Under the pieces are notes generated by a model that was given only the letters and a program-made list of their open reading frames with translations, had not been told where the DNA came from and did not search any database. From JACRBK01 sp964427955 (GTDB lineage: Bacteria > Chloroflexota > Anaerolineae > Aggregatilineales > Aggregatilineaceae), in assembly GCA_964427955.1 (NCBI GenBank), contig CAYRWY010000107.1, positions 1 through 14,645 of the forward strand: a DNA stretch of 14,645 nt. The letters run 5' to 3'. The translations under genes were made by a program, and so were the position numbers. Below, in pieces: positions 6,432-14,007 of the stretch. Each line of letters begins with the position of its first letter. Position 1 is the stretch's first letter.

Positions 6432-7286
6432 TCAGGGAGAGAGCGGGCCAGAATGCTGGCCTTCGGCGCTGTAGACGGCATAGAGCAGGCCGTTGTTGCC
6501 GACGAACATCGCCCCCCGTTCAAAGTCCTGCCAGAAGCCATCGTACTGAGCTTCGGGGAGGGTCGCCCAGCCCAGCGCATCGCGAATCGACTGGCTCGAA
6601 CGCCACACCAGGCCAAAACCGCGCACCGGCTGGATCAGCCCACCGGGGGGGGAATAGGCCGCATCGCTGGCGGGCATCCCCTCCGTCCAGCTATCCGCCA
6701 CCTGCCAGAACTGGCCGCTGGTCGCCAGAACGTAGATCTGCCGCGTATCGCCTCGCCAGAACATGCTGCCGCGCTCGAACGTCTCGACCACCATCCCGCC
6801 CAGCGCCATGCCGCCATTGGTGGGGCAGCCGAGCCGCTGCTGGACGGTCGCGTTCGTGTTGTAGGCATTGCCAAACCGGGATGCCGCCGGAATTCCGCAG
6901 CTTCCACTCGTGACCACGCCGGTTCCCCCGGTGCCCACTACCCCACCGCTGGCGTTCAGGTTGATTACGTATGGTTCCAGGGTCGGGACCGGCTCGCCAT
7001 CCTCCGAGGTCGTATCGCCCAAGAACACGCCAACGTAGGGCGTCAGAGTCGGGGTCGGCGGCGGCGGGCCGAGGGTCGAAGTCGGCTGGGCCACGACCAC
7101 GGCGGGCGCTCCGGCCACGACCGGCGTCGGCGTCGCGGTCAGGACCAGGGTGACGATCTGCTTGGGCATGGCATCGAACCCGGTCAGAATCGCCGGGTCG
7201 CCCTGCGGAGTAGGCTCGTCATCGCCACAGGCGCTCACCAGCAGCAGCGCCGCCAGCATCCCCCAGACCATTTTCCGGCGCATCAT
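6432..7286 (-). CDS. Secreted lipoprotein with LGFP-like tandem modules
   Basis: This 284-aa protein starts with a lipoprotein signal: MMRRK, a hydrophobic core, and the lipobox LVSAC with Cys20 as the lipidated residue. Residues about 40-110 are a Pro/Thr/Val-rich linker (for example ATPTPVVAGAP) that probably spans the envelope. The C-terminal half has two related modules. The first, about 149-187, contains RLGCP and VETFERGSMFWRGDTRQIYV. The second, about 236-272, contains DALGWATLPE and WQDFERGAMF. The shared FERGxMF core resembles LGFP-type repeats found in cell-surface proteins. The ligand is unknown; cell-wall or polysaccharide contact is a guess. The ATG overlaps the stop of the upstream Nudix gene by four bases (ATGA), and AAGGAG lies 8 nt upstream, so it is the second gene of a two-gene operon. 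Confidence 0.82.
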   Translation of the reverse strand: MMRRKMVWGMLAALLLVSACGDDEPTPQGDPAILTGFDAMPKQIVTLVLTATPTPVVAGAPAVVVAQPTSTLGPPPPTPTLTPYVGVFLGDTTSEDGEPVPTLEPYVINLNASGGVVGTGGTGVVTSGSCGIPAASRFGNAYNTNATVQQRLGCPTNGGMALGGMVVETFERGSMFWRGDTRQIYVLATSGQFWQVADSWTEGMPASDAAYSPPGGLIQPVRGFGLVWRSSQSIRDALGWATLPEAQYDGFWQDFERGAMFVGNNGLLYAVYSAEGQHSGPLSP

Positions 7287-7846
7287 GGTCCGATCTCCTT
7301 CAGGTAATCGCGTAGGACGGTTTCGCTCAGCAGCAGCGCCAGGGCGCTGGGTCCATCCTTGATCTGGCCGGATCGCGCCAGGTGCAGCGCCTCTTCGACC
7401 GGCACTTCGCGCAGGCTGATATACTCGGTCGGCTCGCGATCGGGGGTTCCCAGCCTCACCCCCAGCGCGACAAACACCAGGGCGACTTCATTCCCGATCC
7501 CGTTCATGGTATAAAAATCCGTCAGTCGGACGAGCCGCCCGGCCTGGCCGCCGATCTCCTCGCGCAGCTCACGCGCGGCCATCGACACCGGATCAATCCC
7601 CGGCTCGACGTTGCCCGCCGGAATTTCGAGACACCAATCGTCCACCGGATAGCGATACTGATCGATCAAGACGACGTGACCATCGGCGGTGACCGGCACG
7701 ATCCAGACCGCTACCGGCTTTTCAATCACGGTATAGTCGAACTCGCCAGCCTCCGGCGACTGAAGCCGATCCTGGCGCACGTTGTACCAGCGGCTCTGCC
7801 ACAGATAGCGGCTGGACAGCGTTGCAAAAGGGCGTTCACCTGCCAA
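7283..7846 (-). CDS. Nudix hydrolase, ADP-ribose pyrophosphatase-like
   Basis: This 187-aa protein resembles the NudF/ADP-sugar pyrophosphatase group, which splits nucleoside diphosphates linked to a sugar. The Nudix region is PAGNVEPGIDP (76-86) then AARELREEIGG (90-100). The metal-binding REL-x-EE core is intact, but the Glu of GX5E is Ile84. The strand VLIDQYRYP (59-67) and the LEIPAG entry to the box are typical of ADPRases. The start is TTG at 7846: an in-frame TAG lies five codons upstream and the next in-frame ATG is residue 89, inside the Nudix box, so no ATG start can give a whole domain. AGGATGGG upstream can serve as ribosome binding site. Coupled by a 4-bp overlap to the lipoprotein gene. 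Confidence 0.88.
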   Translation of the reverse strand: MAGERPFATLSSRYLWQSRWYNVRQDRLQSPEAGEFDYTVIEKPVAVWIVPVTADGHVVLIDQYRYPVDDWCLEIPAGNVEPGIDPVSMAARELREEIGGQAGRLVRLTDFYTMNGIGNEVALVFVALGVRLGTPDREPTEYISLREVPVEEALHLARSGQIKDGPSALALLLSETVLRDYLKEIGP

Positions 7847-7876
7847 AGCGATCCCATCCTATCCATGCTGACGATG

Positions 7877-7913
7877 AACAGGAATTGTACGGCCCTGTTC
7901 TGCTTTCTGCCAG
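7877..7913 (-). promoter_or_regulatory. Predicted promoter of the Nudix-lipoprotein operon
   Basis: On the minus strand, TACAAT lies at 7889-7884 and CTGGCA at 7913-7908, with an 18-bp spacer. The start of transcription would be near 7877, about 30 nt before the TTG start codon. It diverges from the phosphorylase promoter. Both boxes are imperfect. Confidence 0.4.
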
Positions 7914-7949
7914 TTGCTTCTTGCCCCGTCCAATGTTATAGTGAATTCA
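7914..7949 (+). promoter_or_regulatory. Predicted sigma-70-type promoter of the phosphorylase operon
   Basis: TTGCTT at 7914-7919 and TATAGT at 7937-7942 are separated by exactly 17 bp. Each box matches the consensus at four or five of six bases. Transcription would start near 7949, a few bases before the palindromic operator at 7954, and about 62 nt before the ATG at 8011. Confidence 0.6.
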
Positions 7950-7953
7950 AAAG

Positions 7954-7969
7954 TTGAGAGCGCTCTCAA
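7954..7969. promoter_or_regulatory. LacI-family operator, perfect 16-bp palindrome (CelR-like)
   Basis: TTGAGAGCGCTCTCAA is a perfect inverted repeat with the central CG step typical of LacI/GalR-family operators. Its inner 14 bp, TGAGAGCGCTCTCA, differ from the Thermobifida fusca CelR operator TGGGAGCGCTCCCA only by one symmetric change in each half. It lies at about +5 to +21 relative to the predicted transcription start of the phosphorylase operon, a position where a bound repressor blocks initiation or early elongation. No regulator gene is in the window. Confidence 0.82.
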
Positions 7970-8010
7970 TACTTACAGTACGGCCAATAGAGTTAACGGA
8001 ACAGGATCGT

Positions 8011-11000
8011 ATGATGCAAGACCACGTTTTTGACGACACCGGACGGTTTGTCCTCACGAACTACTCCGACCGCAGTCCTTTTGCCAGCTTTCTGCCCGGC
8101 ATCGCCGGTCCGTTGGGCGTCCCGCTGTGGGTCTTCTACGTCAACCGGGGGCAGGCAATCGCCAGCTTCGGGATCGGGAGCAAAGACAGCCCGATCATGG
8201 AGTTCCAACCGGCCAACAAAGCCTACCAAACCACGCCGTTCACGGGCTTTCGCACGTTCATCAAGCGCGACGATGGCTCATGCTACGAGCCGTTTTCGCC
8301 CTATACCCCGGCACCGCGGGAGATGCACATCGGCCTGAATGAGCTGGAACTGGAAGAGCACGGCGACGGCCTGCACGTCCGGGTGCTCTACTTCACGCTG
8401 ACCAACGAAGCCCTGGCCGGGCTGGTGCGCCAGGTGACGATCACTAATACCGGTCACGCGCCAACCTCGCTCGCGGTGCTGGACGGCCTGCCCGTCCTCA
8501 TCCCCTACGGCGTCAACAACGCCATCCTCAAGGAAATCTCGCGCACGGCTGAGGCGTGGATGGAAGTGTTCAACCTGGATCACGGCCTCCCCTTCTACCG
8601 GGTGCGGGCCAGCATCGCCGACACGCCGGAAGTCCAGGGTTACACCGCCGGGCATTTTTACCTGGCATTCACGGCAGAGACGCGGCTGTCTCCGGTGGTG
8701 GACCCCGTGACGGTCTTCGGCGCGGACACCTCGCTGAGCCGCCCAATCCACTTCATCGAACAGTCGTTGGACGATCTCTACCGCACGCCGCAGGTCACCG
8801 TCGGGAAAACGCCGTGCAGCTTGTTCGGCACCTCGAAGACCCTCGCGCCAGGAGAAACGCTGACGCTCTACGCTATCGTCGGGCACGCCAGCGACGTCGA
8901 GATCGTCAATCGTGACAGCGCGCGCCTGGCCGACCCGGCCTTCATCGCGCAGCAGCGCCAGGCTGCGGAAGAGGTCGCCCGCCACCTGACGAATACCGAA
9001 GCCCTGGCGACCAGCGATCCGCGGTTGGACGGCTATACGCGCCAGACCTTCCTGGACAACGTGATCCGCGGCGGATGGCCGGTGCTGTTGGGCGACGCGC
9101 AGCAGTCGTTCGTCTATCACATCTATTCGCGCAAACACGGCGACCTGGAACGCGATTACAACGCCTTCTACCTCGCGCCGGAATTCTACTCGCAGGGCAA
9201 CGGCAACTATCGCGACGTGAACCAGAACCGCCGCGAGGATGTCTGGCTCAACCCGGCGATCCAGGACTTCAACGTCACGGCCTTCATGAACCTGATCCAG
9301 GCGGACGGCTACAACCCGCTGGTGATCCAGGGCTGCCGCTTCACCGTCGCCGAGGAGCGGCGGGCGGCGGTGCTGGCCCTGGCCGACGATCCGGCTCCGC
9401 TCGCGGCGGTGTTGGCACGGCCCTTCACGCCCGGCGAACTGCTCAAACAGGTCGCCGTCCGGCAGATCAAGCTGGCGCTGCCCCTGGAAGATTTTCTCCA
9501 CTTCACGCTGAGCCAGGCCGAGCAGCACTTTGAAGCGACCTTCGGAGAAGGCTACTGGATCGATCACTGGACCTATAACCTGGACCTGATCGAGAACTTT
9601 CTGGCGATCTATCCCGACCGCCAGCAGGAATTACTGTTCGAGAAGGCCACCTTCACCTTTTACGACAGCGCCGCGACGGTGCAGCCCCGCAGCGTCAAGT
9701 ACGTGCTGCGCGACGGGCGGGTCCGCCAACTGAACGCCGTGAAAGAAGATCACGACAAAGAGGCGCTGATCAACGCGCGGCCCAGCCTGCCCCACGTCGT
9801 GCGCCTGGATCACGGACGCGGCGCGGTCTATCGCACCACCCTGGCGGTGAAACTGATCTGCCTCGCGGCGACCAAGTTCGCCTCATTGGACCCGCTGGGG
9901 ATGGGGATCGAGATGGAGGCGGGACGGCCCGGCTGGTACGACGCGCTGAACGGGCTGCCCGCCCTGTTCGGATCGTCGCTGCCGGAGACTTTCGAACTGG
10001 CCCGGCTGATCAATTTCCTGCTCACGGCACTGGCGGGTCAAGAGGGACGGATCGCCCTGCCCGCCGAAGTGGACGATCTGATCCAGGCGGCTACTGCTGC
10101 GCTCGACGCCTACGAACGCTCGCAGGAGGCGGAGCGCGATCACACCTACTGGGACACTGTCGCGAGCGCCCGCGAGAGCTATCGCGAGCGCATCCGCCTG
10201 GGTTTCGCCGGGGAATTTCGCGACGTCCCCTGCTCCACCCTGGCCCACCACCTGGGCCAATGGCAGCGCAAGCTCCAGCAGGGGATCGACCGGGCGCGCG
10301 CCATGAACGGCGGACTGCCGCCCACTTATTTCACCTTCCAGCCGGAAGACTACGACGTGCTTGAGGATGGCGAACACCTTCACGTCAAGCGTTTCGTGCC
10401 GACGATGCTCCCGCTGTTCCTGGAAGGTCCCGTCCGGGCTTTGAAAACGACCGCCGATCCCGCCCAGGCGCGCTACCTGCACCAGCAGGTCAAGGCCAGC
10501 CCGCTGTTCGACCGCACGCTGAAAATGTACAAGGTCAATGCCTCGCTCGCCGGACAGCCGCAGGACATCGGACGGGCGCGCGCGTTCACGCCCGGTTGGC
10601 TGGAAAACGAGTCGATCTGGCTGCACATGGAGTACAAGTATCTCTATGCGCTGCTCAAAGCCGGGTTGTACGCGGAGTTTTACCAGGATTTTCAGAACGT
10701 GCTGATCCCGTTCCAGGACCCGGCGATCTATGGCCGCAGCCCGCTGGAAAATTCGTCCTTCATCGTGAGCAGCGCCCACCCCGATCCGCTGCTGCACGGG
10801 CGCGGCTTCGTGGCGCGGCTCTCCGGCTCCACGGTCGAGTACCTGAGCATCCTGCACGCTCTGCTGTTCGGGCACCGGCCCTTTTTCGTGCAAGACGGGC
10901 AGGTGCACCTGGCGTTTCAGCCCGTGCTGACCGGGCAGTTATTCGACGAGACCGGGACGATCACCTGCCAGTTCCTCGGAACCACGACGGTGACCTACCA

Positions 11001-11187
11001 CAACCCGCAGTGGCGCGACACCTTCGGCGGCGAAGCGGCTCAACCCGCCCATTACTCCCTCACGCTGACCAGCGGCGAGGTGATCGAAATCCAGGGAGCG
11101 ACCATCCCGGCACCCTACGCGGATCTCACGCGGCAGGAAGCCGTCAGCGCCATCCGGGTCGAGTTGTCAACTATTGAAGAGTCTTAG
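8011..11187 (+). CDS. Large GH94-related glycoside phosphorylase (GH161/GH149-like)
   Basis: This 1058-aa cytoplasmic enzyme of the GH94-related clan probably cleaves beta-glucan oligosaccharides with phosphate to release a sugar 1-phosphate. The N-terminal beta-sandwich (about 10-340) begins NYSDRSPFASFLPGIAGPLG. The helical catalytic domain carries YRDVNQNRREDVWLNP (from Tyr400, matching RDxNQD of cellobiose phosphorylases), GRPGWYDALNG with candidate catalytic Asp644, and ENESIWLHMEYKYL with His872, matching the KENGxxFSH phosphate region of GH94. GRG-x4-LSGS (from Gly930) and TYHNPQWRD close the protein. The size fits GH161 and GH149 better than classical 800-aa cellobiose phosphorylase. 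A TTG at 7954 is in frame but lies inside the operator and predicted leader; ATG 8011 or 8014 follows CAGGA. First gene of the pair. Exact linkage specificity is unproven. Confidence 0.85.
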   Translation: MMQDHVFDDTGRFVLTNYSDRSPFASFLPGIAGPLGVPLWVFYVNRGQAIASFGIGSKDSPIMEFQPANKAYQTTPFTGFRTFIKRDDGSCYEPFSPYTPAPREMHIGLNELELEEHGDGLHVRVLYFTLTNEALAGLVRQVTITNTGHAPTSLAVLDGLPVLIPYGVNNAILKEISRTAEAWMEVFNLDHGLPFYRVRASIADTPEVQGYTAGHFYLAFTAETRLSPVVDPVTVFGADTSLSRPIHFIEQSLDDLYRTPQVTVGKTPCSLFGTSKTLAPGETLTLYAIVGHASDVEIVNRDSARLADPAFIAQQRQAAEEVARHLTNTEALATSDPRLDGYTRQTFLDNVIRGGWPVLLGDAQQSFVYHIYSRKHGDLERDYNAFYLAPEFYSQGNGNYRDVNQNRREDVWLNPAIQDFNVTAFMNLIQADGYNPLVIQGCRFTVAEERRAAVLALADDPAPLAAVLARPFTPGELLKQVAVRQIKLALPLEDFLHFTLSQAEQHFEATFGEGYWIDHWTYNLDLIENFLAIYPDRQQELLFEKATFTFYDSAATVQPRSVKYVLRDGRVRQLNAVKEDHDKEALINARPSLPHVVRLDHGRGAVYRTTLAVKLICLAATKFASLDPLGMGIEMEAGRPGWYDALNGLPALFGSSLPETFELARLINFLLTALAGQEGRIALPAEVDDLIQAATAALDAYERSQEAERDHTYWDTVASARESYRERIRLGFAGEFRDVPCSTLAHHLGQWQRKLQQGIDRARAMNGGLPPTYFTFQPEDYDVLEDGEHLHVKRFVPTMLPLFLEGPVRALKTTADPAQARYLHQQVKASPLFDRTLKMYKVNASLAGQPQDIGRARAFTPGWLENESIWLHMEYKYLYALLKAGLYAEFYQDFQNVLIPFQDPAIYGRSPLENSSFIVSSAHPDPLLHGRGFVARLSGSTVEYLSILHALLFGHRPFFVQDGQVHLAFQPVLTGQLFDETGTITCQFLGTTTVTYHNPQWRDTFGGEAAQPAHYSLTLTSGEVIEIQGATIPAPYADLTRQEAVSAIRVELSTIEES

Positions 11188-11194
11188 CACAGAA

Positions 11195-13948
11195 ATGGAC
11201 AATCCCGTGTTACCACCACCTTTAGAACCCGGCTGGTCCTTCACGGATCAGAACGGCAGCTTCCGCCTTGATAATCCCCACCATACCAGCTATCTCTACT
11301 TTCCACTGGTGAACGAAAAGGGCATGATGTCCTGCGTGACGCCGCTGCTGCATGGCGACGCCAAGACCGGGCAAAATTCCTTCCTGTTGGCCCCGGTGTC
11401 AGTCGAGGACCTGCACACGTCGCGGGCGGCGCGCAACTTTTGGGTCGCCGTCGAAGGACTGGGCATCTGGTCGGCGACCGGCAACTCGGCCCCCCAGATC
11501 GCGCAGTCGCCCGATTCGCCGGAGGCGGACACGGTCCGGTTGGAGGCCGGCTTCCTCTGGCACAAGATCACCCGCGAAAACGCTTCGATGGGCCTCCGCG
11601 CCGAGATCGTCAACTTCGTCCCGATGGGCGACGATCAAGTCGAGCTGATGCGGGTCACGCTCTCCAATCTCACCAGCTATCCGCTGACCATCACGCCGAC
11701 CGCCGCCATCCCGCTGTATGGCCGCTCCGCCGACAACCTGCGCGATCACCGGCATGTCACCTCGCTGCTGCACCGTATCCACACCCACCCGCACGGCGTC
11801 CTGGTGCGCCCGACCCTGTCGTTCGACGAACGGGGCCACAAGCCCAACCAGGTGACCTACGGCGTGTTGGGCACCACGGGCGACGGCACCCCGCCGGTGT
11901 GTTTTTTCCCCGCGGTCGAAGATTTCATCGGCGAAGGGGGCAGCTACGAGTGGCCGGAGAGTGTCGTCCACCCGTCGGGCGCAGGCTGGAAGGCCGGGGC
12001 CAGCATCGAGGGCTACGAAGCGGTCGGCGCGCTGCGCTTCGACACTTACACACTGCCGCCCGGCCAGTCGCAGTCGTACATCCTGATCCTGGCGATCATG
12101 CCCGATCCTTCGACCGCCGACACCCTGGTGAAGCGGTATGGCAGCGACACCCGGTTCGACACCTGGCTCGATCAGTGTAAAGCCCACTGGCGGGCCAAAC
12201 TGGAAGCCCTGTCGTTCCGAACCGCCGATCCAGCCTTCGATGCGTGGATGCAGTGGGTGACGCTTCAGCCGGTGCTGCGCCGCCTGTTCGGGAACTCGTT
12301 CCTGCCCTATCACGACTACGGGCGCGGCGGGCGGGGCTGGCGCGATCTGTGGCAGGACTGCCTGGCGCTGCTGATCATGGAACCCGGCGAAGTGCGCCGC
12401 CTGCTGCTCAGCAATTACGCGGGAGTGCGCATCGACGGCAGCAATGCCACCATCATCGGAGCGCAGCCCGGCGAATTTCTGGCGGATCGCAACAATATTC
12501 CGCGGGTGTGGATGGATCATGGCACCTGGCCGTTCCTGACCACGCTGCTGTACCTGAATCAGAGCGGCGATCTGGGCTTTCTGCTCCAGGAACAGACCTA
12601 CTTCAAGGATCGCCACATCAACCGGGCGCACGCCCACGACGACGAGTGGACGCCGGATCAGGGGACGCTGCTGCGCACGCGCGGCGGCGAGCCGTACCGG
12701 GGCACGATCCTGGAACACCTGCTGGTGCAGCATTTGACGGCGTTCTTCAACGTCGGCGAGCATAACATCATCCGGCTGGAAGGCGCCGATTGGAACGACG
12801 GCATGGACATGGCCGCCCAGCGCGGCGAGAGTGTGGCCTTCACGGCGCTCTACGCCAGCAACCTGCGCGAACTCAGCCGGATCGTGCTCGAACTCGATGC
12901 GCACGGCGTGCCCGAAGTGGAACTCGCCGGGGAACTGCTGCCGCTGCTGGACACACTCAGCGCCCCGGTCGATTACCAATCCATCGCCGCCAGGCAGCAG
13001 CGCCTCGGTGAATACTTCACCCTCTGCGCCCACGACCTCTCAGGTGCCCGGAACAAGATCAGCGCGGTCGATCTGGCCGACGACCTGGCCGCCAAAGCCG
13101 ACTGGCTGTTCACCCAGCTCCGCCACCAGGAATGGATCGCGCAGCCGGACGGCAGCGGCTGGTTCAACGGGTATTACGATAACGATGGGCACCCGGTCGA
13201 AGGGGTTCACCCGAACGGCGTGCGGATGACGCTCACCGGGCAGGTATTCGCCCTGATGGGGGGCATCGCGACCGACGAACAGGCCCAGGCCATCCTGCAA
13301 GCCGCCGACCGCTACCTGCTCGACCCCGCGCTGGGCGGTTACCGCCTGAACACGGACTTTGGCGGCGTCCAGTTGAACCTGGGACGGTGCTTCGGTTTTG
13401 CCTTCGGGCATAAGGAAAATGGGGCGATGTTCAGCCACATGGCGGTGATGTATGCCAATGCGCTGTACCAGCGCGGCCTGGTCCACGAGGGCTACCGGGT
13501 CTTCGAGCGGCTGTACCGCCACTGTGCCGACTTCGCCACCAGCCGGATTTATCCCGGCATCCCGGAATACATCAGCGCCCGCGGGCGAGGGATGTATACC
13601 TACCTGACCGGATCAGCCAGTTGGCTCCTGCTCACGCTGGTAACCGAGGTCTTCGGCGTCAAGGGCGACCTGGGCCACCTGGCGCTCGAACCGAAGCTGG
13701 TCCGCGAGCAGTTTGACGCTCACGGCGACGCCCAGGTTTTCACCCTGTTCGCCGACCGGAGCCTCACCATCACGTACCACAACCCGGCCTATCTCGATTA
13801 TGGGGAGTATGCGATCCAGGGGATCATGATCGATGGGATGGATGTGTCTCCCCTGGAACAGACGGCGCACCGCGTCCTGTTGGTGCGCGAAACGCTGGAA
13901 AATCTGGACCGCTCAGCGGCGCATACGATAGAGATACGGCTGGGATAG
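11195..13948 (+). CDS. GH94 glycoside phosphorylase, laminaribiose/cellobiose phosphorylase-like
   Basis: This 917-aa cytoplasmic enzyme belongs to GH94, inverting phosphorylases that convert a beta-linked disaccharide or oligosaccharide plus phosphate to alpha-glucose 1-phosphate. The N-terminal beta-sandwich (about 10-300) leads into the (alpha/alpha)6 catalytic domain. Visible motifs: YGRGGRGWRDLWQDCLALL, which matches RDxxQD; EGADWNDGMD with the probable general acid Asp535; HKENGAMFSH for phosphate binding; GRG-x4-LTGS from Gly797; and a C-terminal TYHNPAYLDYGEY. Length of about 900 aa and the GGRGWRDLWQD form fit the laminaribiose phosphorylase group better than 800-aa cellobiose phosphorylase, but this is from memory of the families. 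The ATG at 11195 lies 7 bp after the first phosphorylase stop; GAAGAG at 11176-11181 is a distant ribosome binding site. A TTG at 11174 would add seven residues and overlap the first gene. Confidence 0.88.
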   Translation: MDNPVLPPPLEPGWSFTDQNGSFRLDNPHHTSYLYFPLVNEKGMMSCVTPLLHGDAKTGQNSFLLAPVSVEDLHTSRAARNFWVAVEGLGIWSATGNSAPQIAQSPDSPEADTVRLEAGFLWHKITRENASMGLRAEIVNFVPMGDDQVELMRVTLSNLTSYPLTITPTAAIPLYGRSADNLRDHRHVTSLLHRIHTHPHGVLVRPTLSFDERGHKPNQVTYGVLGTTGDGTPPVCFFPAVEDFIGEGGSYEWPESVVHPSGAGWKAGASIEGYEAVGALRFDTYTLPPGQSQSYILILAIMPDPSTADTLVKRYGSDTRFDTWLDQCKAHWRAKLEALSFRTADPAFDAWMQWVTLQPVLRRLFGNSFLPYHDYGRGGRGWRDLWQDCLALLIMEPGEVRRLLLSNYAGVRIDGSNATIIGAQPGEFLADRNNIPRVWMDHGTWPFLTTLLYLNQSGDLGFLLQEQTYFKDRHINRAHAHDDEWTPDQGTLLRTRGGEPYRGTILEHLLVQHLTAFFNVGEHNIIRLEGADWNDGMDMAAQRGESVAFTALYASNLRELSRIVLELDAHGVPEVELAGELLPLLDTLSAPVDYQSIAARQQRLGEYFTLCAHDLSGARNKISAVDLADDLAAKADWLFTQLRHQEWIAQPDGSGWFNGYYDNDGHPVEGVHPNGVRMTLTGQVFALMGGIATDEQAQAILQAADRYLLDPALGGYRLNTDFGGVQLNLGRCFGFAFGHKENGAMFSHMAVMYANALYQRGLVHEGYRVFERLYRHCADFATSRIYPGIPEYISARGRGMYTYLTGSASWLLLTLVTEVFGVKGDLGHLALEPKLVREQFDAHGDAQVFTLFADRSLTITYHNPAYLDYGEYAIQGIMIDGMDVSPLEQTAHRVLLVRETLENLDRSAAHTIEIRLG

Positions 13949-13972
13949 GCCAGCCGCGGCCACGACCAGACG

Positions 13973-14000
13973 AAAAATGAGGGGACACCAAGTCCCCTCA
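13973..14000 (-). terminator. Rho-independent terminator for the minus-strand UroD-like gene
   Basis: TGAGGGGAC (13978-13986) pairs perfectly with GTCCCCTCA (13992-14000) around a 5-nt loop. On the minus strand the stem is followed by five T (complement of 13973-13977), the classic order for a terminator of the gene ending at 14008, seven bases upstream. The hairpin may also help end plus-strand transcription of the phosphorylase operon, but there is no T-tract on that side. Confidence 0.78.
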
Positions 14001-14007
14001 TGGGCGG

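Noticed and set aside
7954..8010. TTG at 7954 as start of the first phosphorylase
   Set aside because: The TTG is the first triplet of the palindromic operator and lies about 5 nt from the predicted transcription start, leaving no room for a ribosome binding site. The ATG at 8011 or 8014 follows CAGGA.
8278..9567. A 429-codon minus-strand frame opposite the first phosphorylase
   Set aside because: Same reasoning: no domain motifs, biased composition, and full overlap with a well-supported gene.
11399..13033. A 544-codon open frame on the minus strand opposite the GH94 gene
   Set aside because: It lies fully within a gene with clear catalytic motifs on the plus strand. The translation is rich in Arg, His, Gln and Val without recognisable motifs, as expected from an antisense frame in high-GC DNA.
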